From assembly GCA_902651635.1 (NCBI GenBank), contig CACRSC010000472.1, positions 109,562-173,561 on the forward strand: a DNA stretch of 64,000 nt, written 5' to 3'. Both the position numbers and the translations under genes were made by a program. This DNA is from Mastigamoeba balamuthi (Eukaryota; Evosea; Mastigamoebida; Mastigamoebidae). The first letter of the stretch is position 1; each line of letters starts with the position of its first letter. Below, one piece after another: positions 44,684 to 56,638 of this stretch. The notes beneath the pieces were generated by a model that was given only the letters and a program-made list of their open reading frames with translations, searched no databases and was not told the DNA's origin.

Positions 44684-47470
44684 TCAGAGCGGCGCGGAGA
44701 CGGTACTATCGGCAGGTGACCCGGGCTGCAGCATTGGCGATGGCAGGCCGGCGGAGAGCTTCTCGGACCCCGGGGAGGCCGCAGGCGACACGGAGAGCGA
44801 CGACAGCGGCGACTGCCCGCACACCGAGGCCCTCTGCTTGAGCATGAACGCCTCGATGTCGGCCTGCAGCGTCGGGAGTCGTACGAGCGACTCGGGCTCG
44901 CAGTCGAGCTCGCGGCCCGACATGGGCGACGTGAACCTCTCCGAGAGCCACTTGGACAGCGCCAGCCGCTCGTACACGAAGCCGTCGGGCGCCAGCACGG
45001 GCTCGCGCATCACCGAGAGCGTCAGCGGGCACACGTACTCGAGCGGGACCCCGCGCAGCCTCTCGCGCTTGGTCTCCACGAACGAGCTGATCGCGCGGAA
45101 CGCCTGCCCGCGCAGCAGCGAGACGGCGCCCGACACGCACGCGCGGTCCGAGAGCTTGCGGGCGATGAGCGCGACCTCCTCCTCCGAGAGCTGCAGCAGC
45201 GCGTCGCCCGAGATGCCCACGCGCTGGGCAGCGGCGCAGACGTCCGGGGGCATCTGGGCGCGCGACAGCCACTTGCAGACCTGCTCGGGCCCCCACGTGG
45301 GCACCAGCGCGGCCTCCTGGAACGCGCACGTGTGCGAGGCGCTCTGCTCGAGGACCGCGACCGAGAGCCGCAGCGCGAGGCTGCCGCAGGCGTTGGCGGC
45401 GGCCGCCATGTTGCGGAGCCTCCGGCGCTCGACGGGCGCGACGACGTCGAGAGCCGCCAGCGCGCGGTCGCTCATCGAGAGCAGCTGCTTGCCGCCGACC
45501 TTGGACCTCGCAAACGCCACCTGCGCCGCGGCGGGCGCCGAGGCCTCGCGCAGCAGGTCGACGACGTCGCGCGTGCTCAGCGCCTCGGGGTCGCGCTGGT
45601 CGAGGGCCGCGCAGAACTGCTGCAGACGCGCGGTGGCCGCCGCGTGCTCTGCGCGGCACCTCTGCAGCTCCTCCCTGAGCCCCTTGACCGTCTGCTTGAG
45701 CGCGATCGCCTGTGCCTGCGCCTGCGCCGCGGCCACGCGCTCGTCCTCGGCTCGCGCCCCCGCCTCGGCTTCGGCCCGATCAGTCTCGGCGAGCATCTCC
45801 CGGAGCTTCGCTGCCTCGGCCCTCTTTGCCGTAGCAAGTGCGCGCGAGGCTGTGGACTTTGCCGACAGCTGCGCTGCGCTGTCCTTGAGGCGCACGAGCT
45901 CGCGTTCGGACGTGTGCACGCGCGCGTAGGCGTCCTCTACGCGCTGCCTGGCGGCAGCCACGCGGGCTGTGGGGCTGGGCTCTGGCGGCGCTCCCGGGGG
46001 CCCGATGAGGGCCTCGAGGCTCTTACGGTACGACCCCGGGGCCGCCTTGACGGGCGTCGGTCCGAACAGCTTGTTTCGGCTCAGAACAGACTGCAGCGCC
46101 TTGAGCGCCTCCTCCCCGACCTCGTTCCCTGAAAGTGAAGGCTGTAATCTGCCGGCCCATGAGGAGAAGGGGGTCTCGCACTGGAGAGCTCCACAGAGGT
46201 CAGGCTGATGTTGGTGTGGATGACCTTGGTGAAGTCGACGACGGGGCCGTCACCCACGCTGCCAATGGCTGCACGAGGTTGTGGGGAGTCTGTGAGGGGC
46301 AGAGAGTGCCTGCGCACGTACAGCTGAGGTTCAGGTACGTCATCGTAGTGTTGGCCTGCAGCGCCTGGCTCAGGTCGCCTAGTATCTTTGCTCCGATGGC
46401 GTTGCCTACAATGCGGGCTGCTGAGCGCTGGCGGCAGTGAGGGGGGAGGGAGAGAGCGAACCAGAGAGGTCGAGGGCAGTGACGGACGTTCGGCCCTGCA
46501 GCGCCTCCACGAGGGCTCTCGCACCGTCGTAGGAGATACCGTTCACTGCCCTTGCGAAGTCACCATCGCGCAGGGCTCGTGCCGGGAGAGTGAGGGGAGG
46601 GAGCAACGCACTGCTGAGGTTGAGGTCTGCGACCGCCGCCCCCTCTGCCAGCGCCTGTGCGACCTGCCGCGCTCCCTCGTCCCCGATCGCGTTCCCTGCG
46701 GGTTGCCCGTCAGCGGCCGTGGCACTGGCGGGGCAGCGGTGCCTGTGAGCGAGATCGCCCTCAAGGAGCCCGTGTGCGCTGCCTTCACGATCGCCCCGGC
46801 GCCTGCGGACCGCACTCCGTTGCCTGGCCAGGGGAGAGCAAGCAGCTTCAGCCTTCAGTCCGCCCTCTACGGGGGCTTGTGGAGGGGCTGGGGAGCGGCA
46901 GCGCAGACCTGCCAGGCTGAGGGTCTTGAGCGTCGTGCTCGTGCCCAGCGCTTCAGCAAGCACGCGCGCACCCTTGTCGCCGATGCCGTTGTCTGCGTTG
47001 CCGTATTTGCGTGCGCGCCTGTTATTTGGGGTTTTTACGGTTCCGAGGGGAGCGACGGGTATGGACGGCTCACACGACAGGTTCAGCGACGTCAGCGTCG
47101 TATTCTCTCGCAGGATGTCCGCGACGATGGCCGTCCCGGGGTCCCCGATGGCGTTCCCTGCGCGTTTGCCGGCAAAAACGCGAGAGCGAAAAAGCGAAAA
47201 AACCGGTGACCCATTTTTGAGTCCTGCATCCGGCAGCTTTTTTGTGGAAGTGGCCGCCCCCTGTGTCCGCCCTGGCCACGCACAGGAGAGGTTGAGGGAG
47301 GTGACGGCCGTGTTGGAGCGCAGGGCGGCCGCGAGCTCCTGGAGGCCGCGGGGGTCCGACGAGCTGACGCCCACGTCGAACACGTGCCCGAGGTCCAGCT
47401 CGGGGCCCGACGAGCGCATGCAGTCGCGCAGGCGGTCGCGCCAGCCGGCCTTGTCCACTCTCTTGTCCAT
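44684..47470 (-). CDS. LRR / coiled-coil / SAM-like / U-box protein
   Basis: Probable E3 ubiquitin ligase. ATG at 47470, then about eight leucine-rich repeats of the ribonuclease-inhibitor type (consensus GNAIGDxGAxxLAxALxxNTTLTSLNLS). Each repeat is one short exon of about 85-90 nt with phase-matched introns: about 47,287-47,470, 47,075-47,160, 46,905-46,995, 46,610-46,695, 46,460-46,545, 46,330-46,415 and 46,190-46,290. The last large exon (to 44,684) begins GNEVGEEALKALQSVLSRN. It then encodes an Ala/Glu/Arg coiled coil, two SAM-like segments (TRDVVDLLREASAPAAAQVA; WGPEQVCKWLSRAQMPP) and a U-box (EYVCPLTLSVMREPVLAPDG, FVYERLALSKWLSERFTSPM). The protein ends in a Ser/Pro-rich tail. U-boxes recruit E2 enzymes without zinc, and the LRRs would choose the substrate. 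Joining the LRR part to the U-box part relies on frame continuity at 46,130. Confidence 0.8.
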
Positions 47471-47541
47471 CGCGCGATCGCCAGGCGGGGGCGGAACTGC
47501 TGAGACGCGCAACAGTCGCGGATCGTTATTTATTACTGACG

Positions 47542-47551
47542 AAAATATCTG
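47542..47551 (+). promoter_or_regulatory. AAAATATCTG motif in a divergent promoter
   Basis: Exact AAAATATCTG in the 255-bp space between the leftward LRR/U-box gene (ATG 47470) and the rightward NT-C2/DIL gene (ATG 47726). It is 72 bp from the first ATG and 175 bp from the second. Confidence 0.45.
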
Positions 47552-47725
47552 TCACTGAATCTGGCCATTTCCGGGGCCCACCGCTATAGGGCGGCGTGAG
47601 CGCCACTACGTCCACCCTTTGTGGAGAAGAGAAAGTGCGCACGGCCTGTCGGGAGTTCTGTTTGAGAGAGCGTTGGGTATCTAGATCCGTTGTATCTCCG
47701 CGGACTCAATCTGCTAAACAAAAAA

Positions 47726-50700
47726 ATGTTCAAGAAGAAGGAGACGTCCAAGTTTCTCTTCCGCATCACGTTTGCCTCGTGCAGCGGCCTCCCGGACGGC
47801 TCTCTCGTCGCGCTCGAGTGGAAGCGCGGCGACAAAGCCGCCAACCACGGTCCGCTGGCCGCTTAACACCGATTCCGCCATCGAGCGGACCTTCTTTTGT
47901 TCCCTGCCGCGGCTCAAAACCGAAATAAACGCCCGACAGGCGAGACGCAGAAGGTCCCCGTGGACTCGGGCGTGGCCAGGTGGCCCGGGGCCGTCGCCGA
48001 GATGCACTGCACGCTGTTCTCCGACGGCCTGCGCGGGTTCGAGCCCAAGAAGATCGCGCTGACGGTCCAGGAGGTGAGCCCGCACCCCCCGGGGCTCCCA
48101 GACGCGGTGCCGTTCACCGGTTATGGCTGACCGCGGGCGGTTCTGCGGGCGCGGGGCAGTTCAAGAAGGACAAGGCCAAGGTGCTGGGGACGACCAAGGT
48201 GGACCTGGCCGAGTACGCGGGGCTCAACGGGGCCAGCAGGGCCGCGGTGGTGCCCATACCCTGCAAGAAGACCAAGGGCGCCACGTTCAGCCTCAACGCC
48301 ACCTTCTTCTCCGAGTCCTCCAACGCGTGCGGGCCCGCGAGTCTCGACCCCGGAACTAAGACGTCATAAAACCGCCCCTTTTCCGTCGCAGGCCCGATGA
48401 CGGTGAGAGAACCGACGCGATGAGCAGCTCCGGAGCCCCTGTACGTCAGACGGGCCCTCATTCCCTCCCTCGCTTCCCTCCTCCGTCTTCGGGATTTCCC
48501 TTGCCCCACCCCACCCCCTGCGGCTGCTGATGTGCCACGCAGGAGGTGGAGCCCGAGGAGGAGCAGCCCAAGGGCAGCTTCCCCGAGATCGAGGAGCAGC
48601 AGCAGCAGCAGCAGCAGTCGCCCAAGCAGTCGCCCAGGTCCGCCACGTCGTCGTCGTCGTCGCCGTCTGCGTCTCCGGCGCACTCGCACTCGCACTCGCG
48701 CCCGAGGGTGCACAGCTCGGCCAGCCCGGGCCCGTGCGTGCCGGCGGCGTCGTCTGCGTCGTCGCCGTCGTCGTCCGCGGGGGCGGCGGAGGCGGCGGCG
48801 GGGGCCAAGCGGGAGGCGGCGCTGTCTGCGCAGGTCGAGGACCTGCGGGCGCAGAACGCGCGGCTCGAGGCCGAGGCCGCGCAGCTGCGGGCCAACAGCA
48901 GGGCCAGCGACTCGACGGTGCGCGCGGAGCTCGACAAGGCGCAGGCGGAGCTGCGGGCGGCGAGGGAGCGCGAGGCCAAGGTGACGGCGGGCAACGCGAT
49001 CCTGCGGGCCGAGTGCGACAAGGAGAGCGCCAAGGTCGCCAAGGAGCGCGACATCGCCTTCGCCGCCAAGGAGCGCGTCGTCGAGCTCGAGGAGTCGCTC
49101 GAGGCCGCCGCCAAGCGCGTCGCCGAGCTCGAGGCCGCCCTGGCCGCCAAGACGTCGGCGCCCGCCAAGGAGGACGCGGGCAGAGGCGCCGGGGCTGCGG
49201 CGGAGCTGCAGGGGGCAGTGGAGGCCGCGAACAAGCGCATCGCGGAGCTCGAGGGGGCGCTGTCGGCCGCCAGGGCCGCCGCAGCGCGGTCGCCCCGCGG
49301 GGAGAAGGACCCCAGGGGCGAGCAGTCGGCGCGGGCGAGCAGCCTGCTGCAGAAGGCCGCTCTGTGCAAGCGCGTCCGCCTGCTCGAGGAGCAGCTGAGG
49401 AGCGCCAAGAAGGAGCCCGAGCACGCAAAGGTCGCCGTCGCCGCTGTCGCCTCAGCCGCCACGGCCGCAGGAGCCGCGGAGGAGGTCCTGAGGCTGAGGG
49501 AGGAGCTCAGGGCGGCGCAGGAGACCGCTGCCAGGCACAAGGCAGAGGCCCAGCAGGCGCTCGAGGCGTCTGGCAAGGCCAAGTCTGAGGCGCAGCAGGC
49601 GCTCGAGACGGCCAGCAAGGCCAAGGCGGAGGCGCAGCAGGCGTCCGAGGCATCGAGCAAGGCCAAGTCTGACCTCCAGAAGACCCGCGACGCGCTGGAC
49701 GGCACCAAGTCGGAGCTCCAGAGAGCGCTGCAGGCCGCCGAGGCGTCCAAGACAGCCGCCGCGCTCACGCACGACGCCGCCTCGGCGGCCAAGGCGGACC
49801 GCTCGAAGGCGCAGGAGGTGGAGAAGCTCAAGGCCGAGCTCCAGAAAGCCAAGGAGGAGCTGCAGAAGGCAGAGGAGCAGCGGGCGAGCGCTGCGGGCAG
49901 CTCCCAAGCCGAAGAGCACCTGCAGTTCTTCAAGGAGGTCATGCTCGTTTTCCTCGCCGGAAAGTTCGAGGACAACGGGCGGCCTCTGGTGGCGACGGTG
50001 CTCGCCTCCCAGTTGATCAAGGAGAGCAACACTGGCAAGCCGCTGGAGCTCTCCAAGGAGATCTTTGCCTACGCCAAGAGGGTACGCTTGTTCATCTCTG
50101 GTAGGCGTTTCGGCTTAAGTGATACCTCAGACGAACACGAGCAACTTCCGCGGCCTCGTTTACTGGCTGGCGACGGCCTGGTGGCTGCTTCAGGAGCTCA
50201 CCCCGCAGCTCTCGTCGTCTCACGACGACGACTCTGACGCCGAGGACGTAATCGTCGAGCCGGACGAGGACCCCGATGGAGACGAGCCTGGCGACGTGAT
50301 AATTCACGAGCTGCGCGTGTTCCTGTTCCAGGTGTTCAAGAGGGCGCTGGAGCATTCGTACGAGACCCTCGAGGGAATGCTGCACGTGATCGTCGACCAG
50401 GACCCGTCCAACAACTCTCGCCCCTCTGGGCCCGTCAGCATTATCGCTGCTCTCAGCGAAGTGTCGCAAACGCTGAAGAACTGCAAGATACCGCAGTCTC
50501 TCCGTTTGCAGTACTTCACTCAGGTGTGCTACTTCATCAGCTCGACCGTCTTCAACATGGTCACTTCCCAGCGTCAGTTCTGTGCGTTGTACTCGAGCGT
50601 CCCGATGGCTTCACTGACACTGCTCCGTCGTAAAGGCTCCTGCGGCACAGGGCTGCAAATCAAGATGAACCTGTCGTACATCGAAGACTGGTTTGGGAGA

Positions 50701-50964
50701 GACAAAGAGATAGTGCCAGCGACCAAGCAGTTCAATGTACTCAGAGAGGTTTCGAACTTGCTGGTCGTGATGGACAAGACGATCCTGCTAGACGAAGGCC
50801 TCACCAAGCAGATGTTCCCCTCCATCAACCCTGTCCAGCTCGACTACCTCATCGAGTCGTGCCATCCAGACGAGTGCGACAATGCCCACTTAATGCGCAT
50901 CCTAACACCCGAAGCAATAGACTTTCGAAGCAAGCTGCGGACCCTGCAGTCATACAGTCGGTGA
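47726..50964 (+). CDS. NT-C2 / coiled-coil / DIL-domain protein
   Basis: Cytoskeleton- or membrane-tethering adaptor. Exons 1-3 encode an N-terminal C2 (EEIG1/EHBP1-type) domain: KETSKFLFRITFASCSGLPD, VALEWKRGDKAANHG, then VPVDSGVARWPGAVAEMHCT and FEPKKIALTVQE, then TTKVDLAEYAGLNGASRAAV. A small exon leads to a Gln/Ser-rich acidic stretch and a long Ala/Glu/Lys coiled coil (about 48,780-49,910). The last part is a dilute (DIL) domain, the globular cargo-binding fold of myosin V: FFKEVMLVFLAGKFEDNGRP, FRGLVYWLATAWWLLQELTP, QYFTQVCYFISSTVFNMVTS and LNLSYIEDWF-like NLSYIEDWFGRDKE. It has no motor domain. Introns at about 47,821-47,936, 48,075-48,161 and 48,326-48,393, plus others near 48,433-48,541, 50,081-50,133 and 50,580-50,636. 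It probably links membranes or Rab-type partners to actin transport. Confidence 0.85.
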
Positions 50965-51188
50965 AGAGACGGGCGGAGTCGTGCGACCTGCCGCTTGAGC
51001 TCGATGCAAGAGCGATCATCGACGTATAACTGGAGCCAAACCACGCCAAACGCGCCACTCAATGACACCAAACGCTGAGCGTCAATTGCAGCAATAATGC
51101 TTGTACGGCCACCAATGAACTTCTATTTAAAACCGCCATCCACTCATACGTCTCATACGTGCGTTCTATGAAAGACAAACTGTGATTA

Positions 51189-54100
51189 CTACTGACGAGG
51201 GGTTGATCCCGGATGCTGCCACACCGCGGGCATGGCCTGTTGTACCTGCGCCTGAGCCTGAGCCTGAGCCTGGGCCTGGGCCTGGGCTTGCTGGCCCTGA
51301 GCTTGGGCCTGGGCCTGCACCTGCTGTATCTGAGTTTGTGTGTAGGTCATGGTGACCGGCTTGATCGCCTGCGCTCTCAGATGCATCGCCATGAGCGCTC
51401 CTTCTGGTGTCCCTATGTGTGGTTGTTGCTGTTGTTGCTGCTGCTGTTGCGCCCCAGCGGCTGCGTAGGCTGCGAGCTTGGCCCCAGGGGGCATCTGCAG
51501 CTGAGCCGGACCCACAGCCCTGAACTGCTGCTGTACCGCTTGGTGCGGCGTTACTTGCTGGCTGACAACGGGATTGCCTGCCTGCATTGCTGCCTGCTGC
51601 TGTTGCTGCTGCTGGAGTAGTATCCCTCTGCGCGTCTGGTTCTGCAGCTCGTTCTGTAGCTTCGCGTGGTCCGTCCGCCCCGCCTGCGACATCTGCACCT
51701 GCGCCACCTGCTTGCCCGCAACGACGGTGCCTGGGGCCACCATCTGCTGGCCAACAGAGAGCGCCTTCTGGGGAACGCTGCACACAGCGCCCTGCACAAC
51801 GCCAGCTGTCTGGGCCATGTGCGCCACCTGGTGTGCCTGTGCCTGCGCCTGCGCTTGTGCCTGTGCTTGCGCGCCTGCATCTGCATCTGAACCTGGGCCT
51901 GGGCCTGGGCCTGGGCTTGGGCCTGGGCCTGGAGCACCTGCAGCTGCAGCGCGTTGTACTCGTCGATGAACTGCCAGCGTGTGGCGAATGCAGCTGCAGT
52001 GGCAAGCGACCCCAGTGGGAAGGTCACCGCGTGCGGCGTACCCGGGAACAGCACACCCTCATACGTGTCGTCCATGCTGCAAATGGCCCTGCCCCCCACC
52101 GGGCGTATCTCGAGCGATGACGCCTGGCGCGGAGACCCCGTAGAGGCCAGCAGCCTCTTGACGTCGTCGAGCACGTCGCGGGCGCTCTGCTGCGGTGTGC
52201 AGGGCTTCTGCGGGTTGTCGAAGAAGTCCATCGGCGTGCGCACGGGGATCGGTGTGCCCCTGTACACAGTGTACGGCTTTCCGTCGGCCCCGACCTTGAG
52301 TCGCATGTCCACTGGAAGCTCCGGTACGCTTACCGCCTGCGGCAGAGTTGCCGGGGGGCTTCCGAGTATCGTCCGCAAGTTCCCGGGCTTCCTCATGAGC
52401 AGCTTCACAATTGGCGTCGGCTGGAGCGCGGCGGCACGCTCGAGGGCCTCCTTGCCCCTGACGGGCCCGAACACGGGGCGGCCATAGGGCATCGGGGCAG
52501 ACGACATGAGGCGCGACGAGTCAAATTCGTTGCAGGGGGCGACGTCGATAGGGGACGACGACTCGAGCGCGGCTCGGCGCTCGTCCGAGAGCGACGGCCT
52601 GCCGAACCTCCTGCTTGCGTGCCACTTGCACTGGTTGTAGTTGTTCAGTATCGCCGCCTGCCCGATCTTGGGACTCGGGTCCAGGTTCAGCTGCGGGAAC
52701 GTGTTTACCTGTTTGATCGCACACACGACTCGGTCAGCATAATCTCACACGCGAGTGGTTTACAGACCAGAATACGCTGCTCTGCTTCGTGAGCAGCGAC
52801 AGGGCTCAAGTTCGAGGCTTCTATCGAGCTGATTATCGGCGCGTGAGCAGGGACAGGGCGAAGCAGCACGAAGCGCTTGGCCCCCTCCTTCTGGATTGTC
52901 ATCTGGCCCTGTCCAGCCTGCGTCTGGAGCACTGGTTTGACCTCCTTGATCTCCGCCACAACGCACCCTGCGATGAACGTACTTGAGACGCCTCCCACCA
53001 ATGCAAACAAAGGGCCCTCTTCAATATGATGCAACACCTGTTCTCCGAGCCGAAGAGCCCAGAGGAGGCCAACGACTCCCGTGGAACGCACAACAAAAAG
53101 AAAAATCGGGGGCGCAGGTCTCTGGGCCGAGATGGACGGATGGCCTTAACATGCTCCAACTTTAGCACAGCCACCAGGAAGCAGTCTCCTCTTGCCCACA
53201 ATGTAGCCAGACTACACAGGTCGCCATTCCCGCGCATGCCAGCACGACGTGCGTTGGCGGGAGGGGGGGGGCGTGCGGACCGTCATAGTATGTGGTACCG
53301 CCGAAAGAGGAGGCGTCGTCCTTGCTCATCATGTCCGACACCTCCTGCGTGAGCACTCCCGCGTCGATGGCGTTGAGGACCGCGCTGACGTGGTGCCCGT
53401 TGAAGGACGGCCCCTGGGCGAGGCGGCGTGTGAGACGGGGGGAACGCGTGGTGGGCGACCGTGGGGAGGGGGGGCTGCGGACGAATGGGTCGAAGCTCAG
53501 CGTCGGGATCGAGGGATTGACAGTCAGGGACAGCGAGGCCTTTACGCCGACGTTCTGCCGCACGACGTCGAGGGGGTACACGCCCACGGCGGCCCCGAAC
53601 CTCTTGTCGTCCTCTGCGGGCAGGCGCGCAGGAGAGCTGTGAGTGCGCTGCCCATCATCGTGGACCCGTCCACAGTGCTGACTCAACGCAGGCAATTTCT
53701 CCGAGGCGGAGAGAATTCCAGAACTTGCGAGCTGTGCGAGGCGGGAGGGGGGATGGGAGTGCGCGCACGCTGCTGCAGCTCCGCTCGCAGCTTGGTCTCC
53801 TCCAGGGTCGTCAGCAGCCCGAGGTCGTGCTGGCCCCCCTGCTTGAACTTGTCGACCGTCCGCAGCCAGCTCTCGCTGCGCATTGCCCCCAAGTCCCCCG
53901 TGAGTGCAAGGGCCACCGCCTGCATTCCAGGAGCTTCTCTGGAACTGGCGTCCCAGAGAATCTAGAAACTGATTTTTCAAATCTGCGAGTGTGTGCGCGG
54001 GGGGGGCGGCGCTGGACCTGAGCGCGCGGTACGACCGCATCTCCACCTCCTGCGCCGTCAGCGCGGGCTGCTGCTGCTGCTGTTCGTCCTGCGGGGGCGT

Positions 54101-54217
54101 GGCGTGCTCCTCCTGCTTGGGCTCGGCGAGCAGGTCGGCGAAGTCCTCGTCGACCATCGCCAGGTCGTCGTCCATCGGCGACAGCCGCGCGCGCTTCGTC
54201 GGTGGCCCGTCTTCCAT
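51189..54217 (-). CDS. SPT20: SPT20 homologue (SAGA complex subunit)
   Basis: ATG at 54217 (MEDGPPTKRARLSP, a nuclear-signal-like start). The diagnostic Spt20 region is read across exons at 53,000-52,750: GCVVAEIKEVKPVLQ ... AKRFVLLRPVPAHAPIISSI. This matches the conserved GCVxxEIRDYR...YVLLRPTxxxIxxDI block of yeast Spt20 and human SUPT20H, which hold the SAGA co-activator together. C-terminal to it are NTFPQLNLDPSPKIGQAAIL and a Pro-rich stretch, then a long Gln/Ala tract (QAQAQAQ...) and Gln-rich tail typical of transcription co-activators. In the Gln/Ala tract the frame shifts by two bases at a GCGCGC run near 51,869-51,875; one GC fewer would join the two open frames. The tail therefore ends at 51189 only if that is an error or a polymorphism. 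Upstream exon joins (53,650-54,000) are approximate. Confidence 0.75.
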
Positions 54218-54420
54218 TGGGGAGGTGGGAGGCAGAGCGGTGGGTAGGGAAGAGGGGGGGAGTGCTGTGTTGGCCGAGCTGGACGGGACAGTGCGCGCGG
54301 GGGCTCCAACGGGTCTGTGGTAATGCGCACAAAAAAACGCAACACAGGACGAAAAAAAAGGGCTCCTGTGTGCGCGGCGCGCTGACACACAAAACGGATT
54401 TCCGGTGATTTTTAGTGATC

Positions 54421-54429
54421 GGAATATCT
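54421..54429 (+). promoter_or_regulatory. GGAATATCT promoter-like motif
   Basis: GGAATATCT lies about 205 bp upstream of the SPT20 ATG (54217, leftward) and 111 bp beyond the calpain A stop at 54540. Same family as AAAATATCTG at 147, 26,565 and 47,542. Confidence 0.35.
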
Positions 54430-54539
54430 CTTTTCACGATTACGATTGCCGCGTACAGCGACCCTCATCACACGAACGCCGATGTCCGCGTCCGCCTCAA
54501 TTTATGCCGGCAGTGCTTATTCGTCCTATTGTGGACGGG

Positions 54540-56344
54540 TCACTGGGCCTTCGCCTTAGCTGCGCAGGCTTTGCAGCAGTAGAGCTTTGTGTCGCGTGCC
54601 ACCACCTCCGCAGTCAGCCTCTCGTTGCACCCAGCGCACCGCAGGCAGCACGGATGGTACTTCTTTCCGCACACGCTCACTGACGCCCCTGTGCCCACTG
54701 CCTGTCAGCATCCGTCGTTACTAGCTCAGTGTGCTGTCGTACCGCTCAGTGGGGAGTTGCAGGCACTGCACGCCCCGTACTTCGCCGCAAACTCGGGCAA
54801 GCAGAAGTTCTGCGGTGCGGCAGCGGTGCTTTGCTGCGGGGCGTACGGCCTGAGGTGGACGGTCCGGGAGCTGTAGGTGCTGACGGTGACGTCCACGGGG
54901 AGTTTGGCGACGTGCTGGCTGTACACCTCGATCATAACCACGTGGCTTCCCTTGGGCACCTTGAGGCAGCTTGTGCAGCAGATCGGCGTCAACGTGAACG
55001 CCTCCGAGGTCCCGCCGTACGGCTTGTGCGGTGGCATCTGATCGAGCACGCATATGCGGCATCCTACTGCAGCCTTGGAGCCCTGGTGGAGCGTGACGTA
55101 CACCTGCGACTCGTGCTCCGCGTGAAGAAAGGCTAGCGTTCGATTGCCTGACGCAGCTGTGAGGCAACGACGTGGCGCAGAGAGGTGGTACCTGTCAGCG
55201 TGAGGCGCTGGCTGGAGGTGTGCCAGTCGTCGTTGTAGGAGAGCAGCACGACCGTCTCGAAGAAGCGGACAAAGTCCTCGAGACACATCCAGAACTGCCC
55301 GTCGTCCGCGTCGCGCCACCCCAGCTCTGACTTGACTTCAGGCTTCCACCTCTGCCTGTCGTCGTCACTCCACGCGCCCTTCCACTCTCCTGGCGGAAAC
55401 TCGGATTGAGAACTGACGGTTGGCCGGAAACTGGCTCGCACCGTATCCCCACGGGTTGCGGATCTGGAAGAGACGAGTGCCAGCAGGGGCGGACCTGGGC
55501 TTCCTGGCGTTGATCAGGGCGTACGCGTGGCCCTCCACGAGGCCCACTTCTGCTGTGAGGTCGCGGTTCGGGACGTCGGGCACGCTGCAGCACATCACGT
55601 GGTCCTGTGACTCACTCTGGCAAATCGCCTGCCACAGAGAGTCCCTCGGCGTCTCTTTCACCCTGAGAACTGCACACGGGGGGTGTCAGAGCACAGGAAA
55701 GGAGATTGGAAGTGGCGTACTTCGGCAGGGGGCTCCCGTGATGTCTACGAGAGTTTTCGCGGGGCAACCTGCCTCGATAGCCTGATACGAGCCGTGCAAC
55801 TTGGCGTACGCCTTCTCCAGCAGGATCACCCACAGCTCTGAGCCCTGTACCAAACCGGTCAGTCGCGGCATGAGGACGAAACTCACCACGTTCCGGGAGA
55901 AGAGGGGCTTGCGGGTCTGCGGAGAGCAGGGAAATAGGTCGTCCACAATGACCTCCTTGCGCTCGCCGTCGGGATGCAAGACCACGAGGTACGCGCCCAC
56001 GTCGTTGCTGACGTGGTGTCGGAACAGCCTCTTGATGCGTGCCGGCTTCTCAGCCAGGACGCTCAGAGCCGACAGGAAGCAACAATCCCCCAGTGCACCC
56101 TGCCCGACGATGCGCGATGAGCTTGTCGAGCAGGAAGGTGAAGTGGGCATTGTCGCGGTGTCACCTGTTTGATGTCGGCTGAGGAGATGGTGTCGGGATA
56201 CAGTCTGGGCTTCCTGATGAACTCGGACGCCCGCAGCCAGACGGCGTCCACGGGTCTCGGGCCGATCGAAGGCGCACATGGTGGGAAGTCCGGGTCCACG
56301 AAGAGCGTCCCCGCACGGCGGCACTTGTTGATTAACTTCTCCAT
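54540..56344 (-). CDS. Calpain-like cysteine protease with C-terminal LIM domain (copy A)
   Basis: ATG at 56344, six or seven exons. The protease core has FVDPDFPP (calpain start) and VDAVWLRASEF, then the nucleophile block QGALGDCCFLSALSVLAEKP across a splice. The catalytic His is in GLVEGHAYALINA and the Asn in LFQIRNPWG. CLEDFVRFFETVVLLSYNDD closes the core. A C2-like calpain domain follows (ESQVYVTLHQG ... HVVMIEVYSQHVAKLPVDVT). A LIM zinc domain ends the chain (YGACSACNSPLSGT | GASVSVCGKKYHPCCLRCAG ... YCCKACAAKAKAQ, stop at 54540). All triad residues are present, so it is probably active; the usual Trp after the nucleophile is Cys. A 42-nt intron at 55845-55886 is absent from copy B. 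Tandem paralogue of the gene at 57.8-59.6 kb. Confidence 0.88.
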
Positions 56345-56638
56345 GGTGCACACGATAAATGACTGCGGGGTCTCACGATTTTCTGCTGTGAGGTCACAGA
56401 GTCCTGAATATGATGCCGCACCACACGAAAACCCCGCACCGAAAAACCTTGAACGGGAAATGTCCCACGTGGAGACTGCCGTTTCAATCAGTTGCTTAAT
56501 GCGGCAATCACGGATGGTGACTCGTATCGTGGACCTTTGACCAAACATCATTTTAGAATGGCGCCTCCGTAGGTTTCCTCTTTCATTGAAGTGTGTTGTG
56601 TGTACTCTCCTTCACTCTCGCTCTCACTGGCAGTTTGC

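Noticed and set aside
52786-53160. Small plus-strand ORFs over the SPT20 core
   Set aside because: The minus strand carries the recognisable SPT20 block; the plus ORFs have no support.
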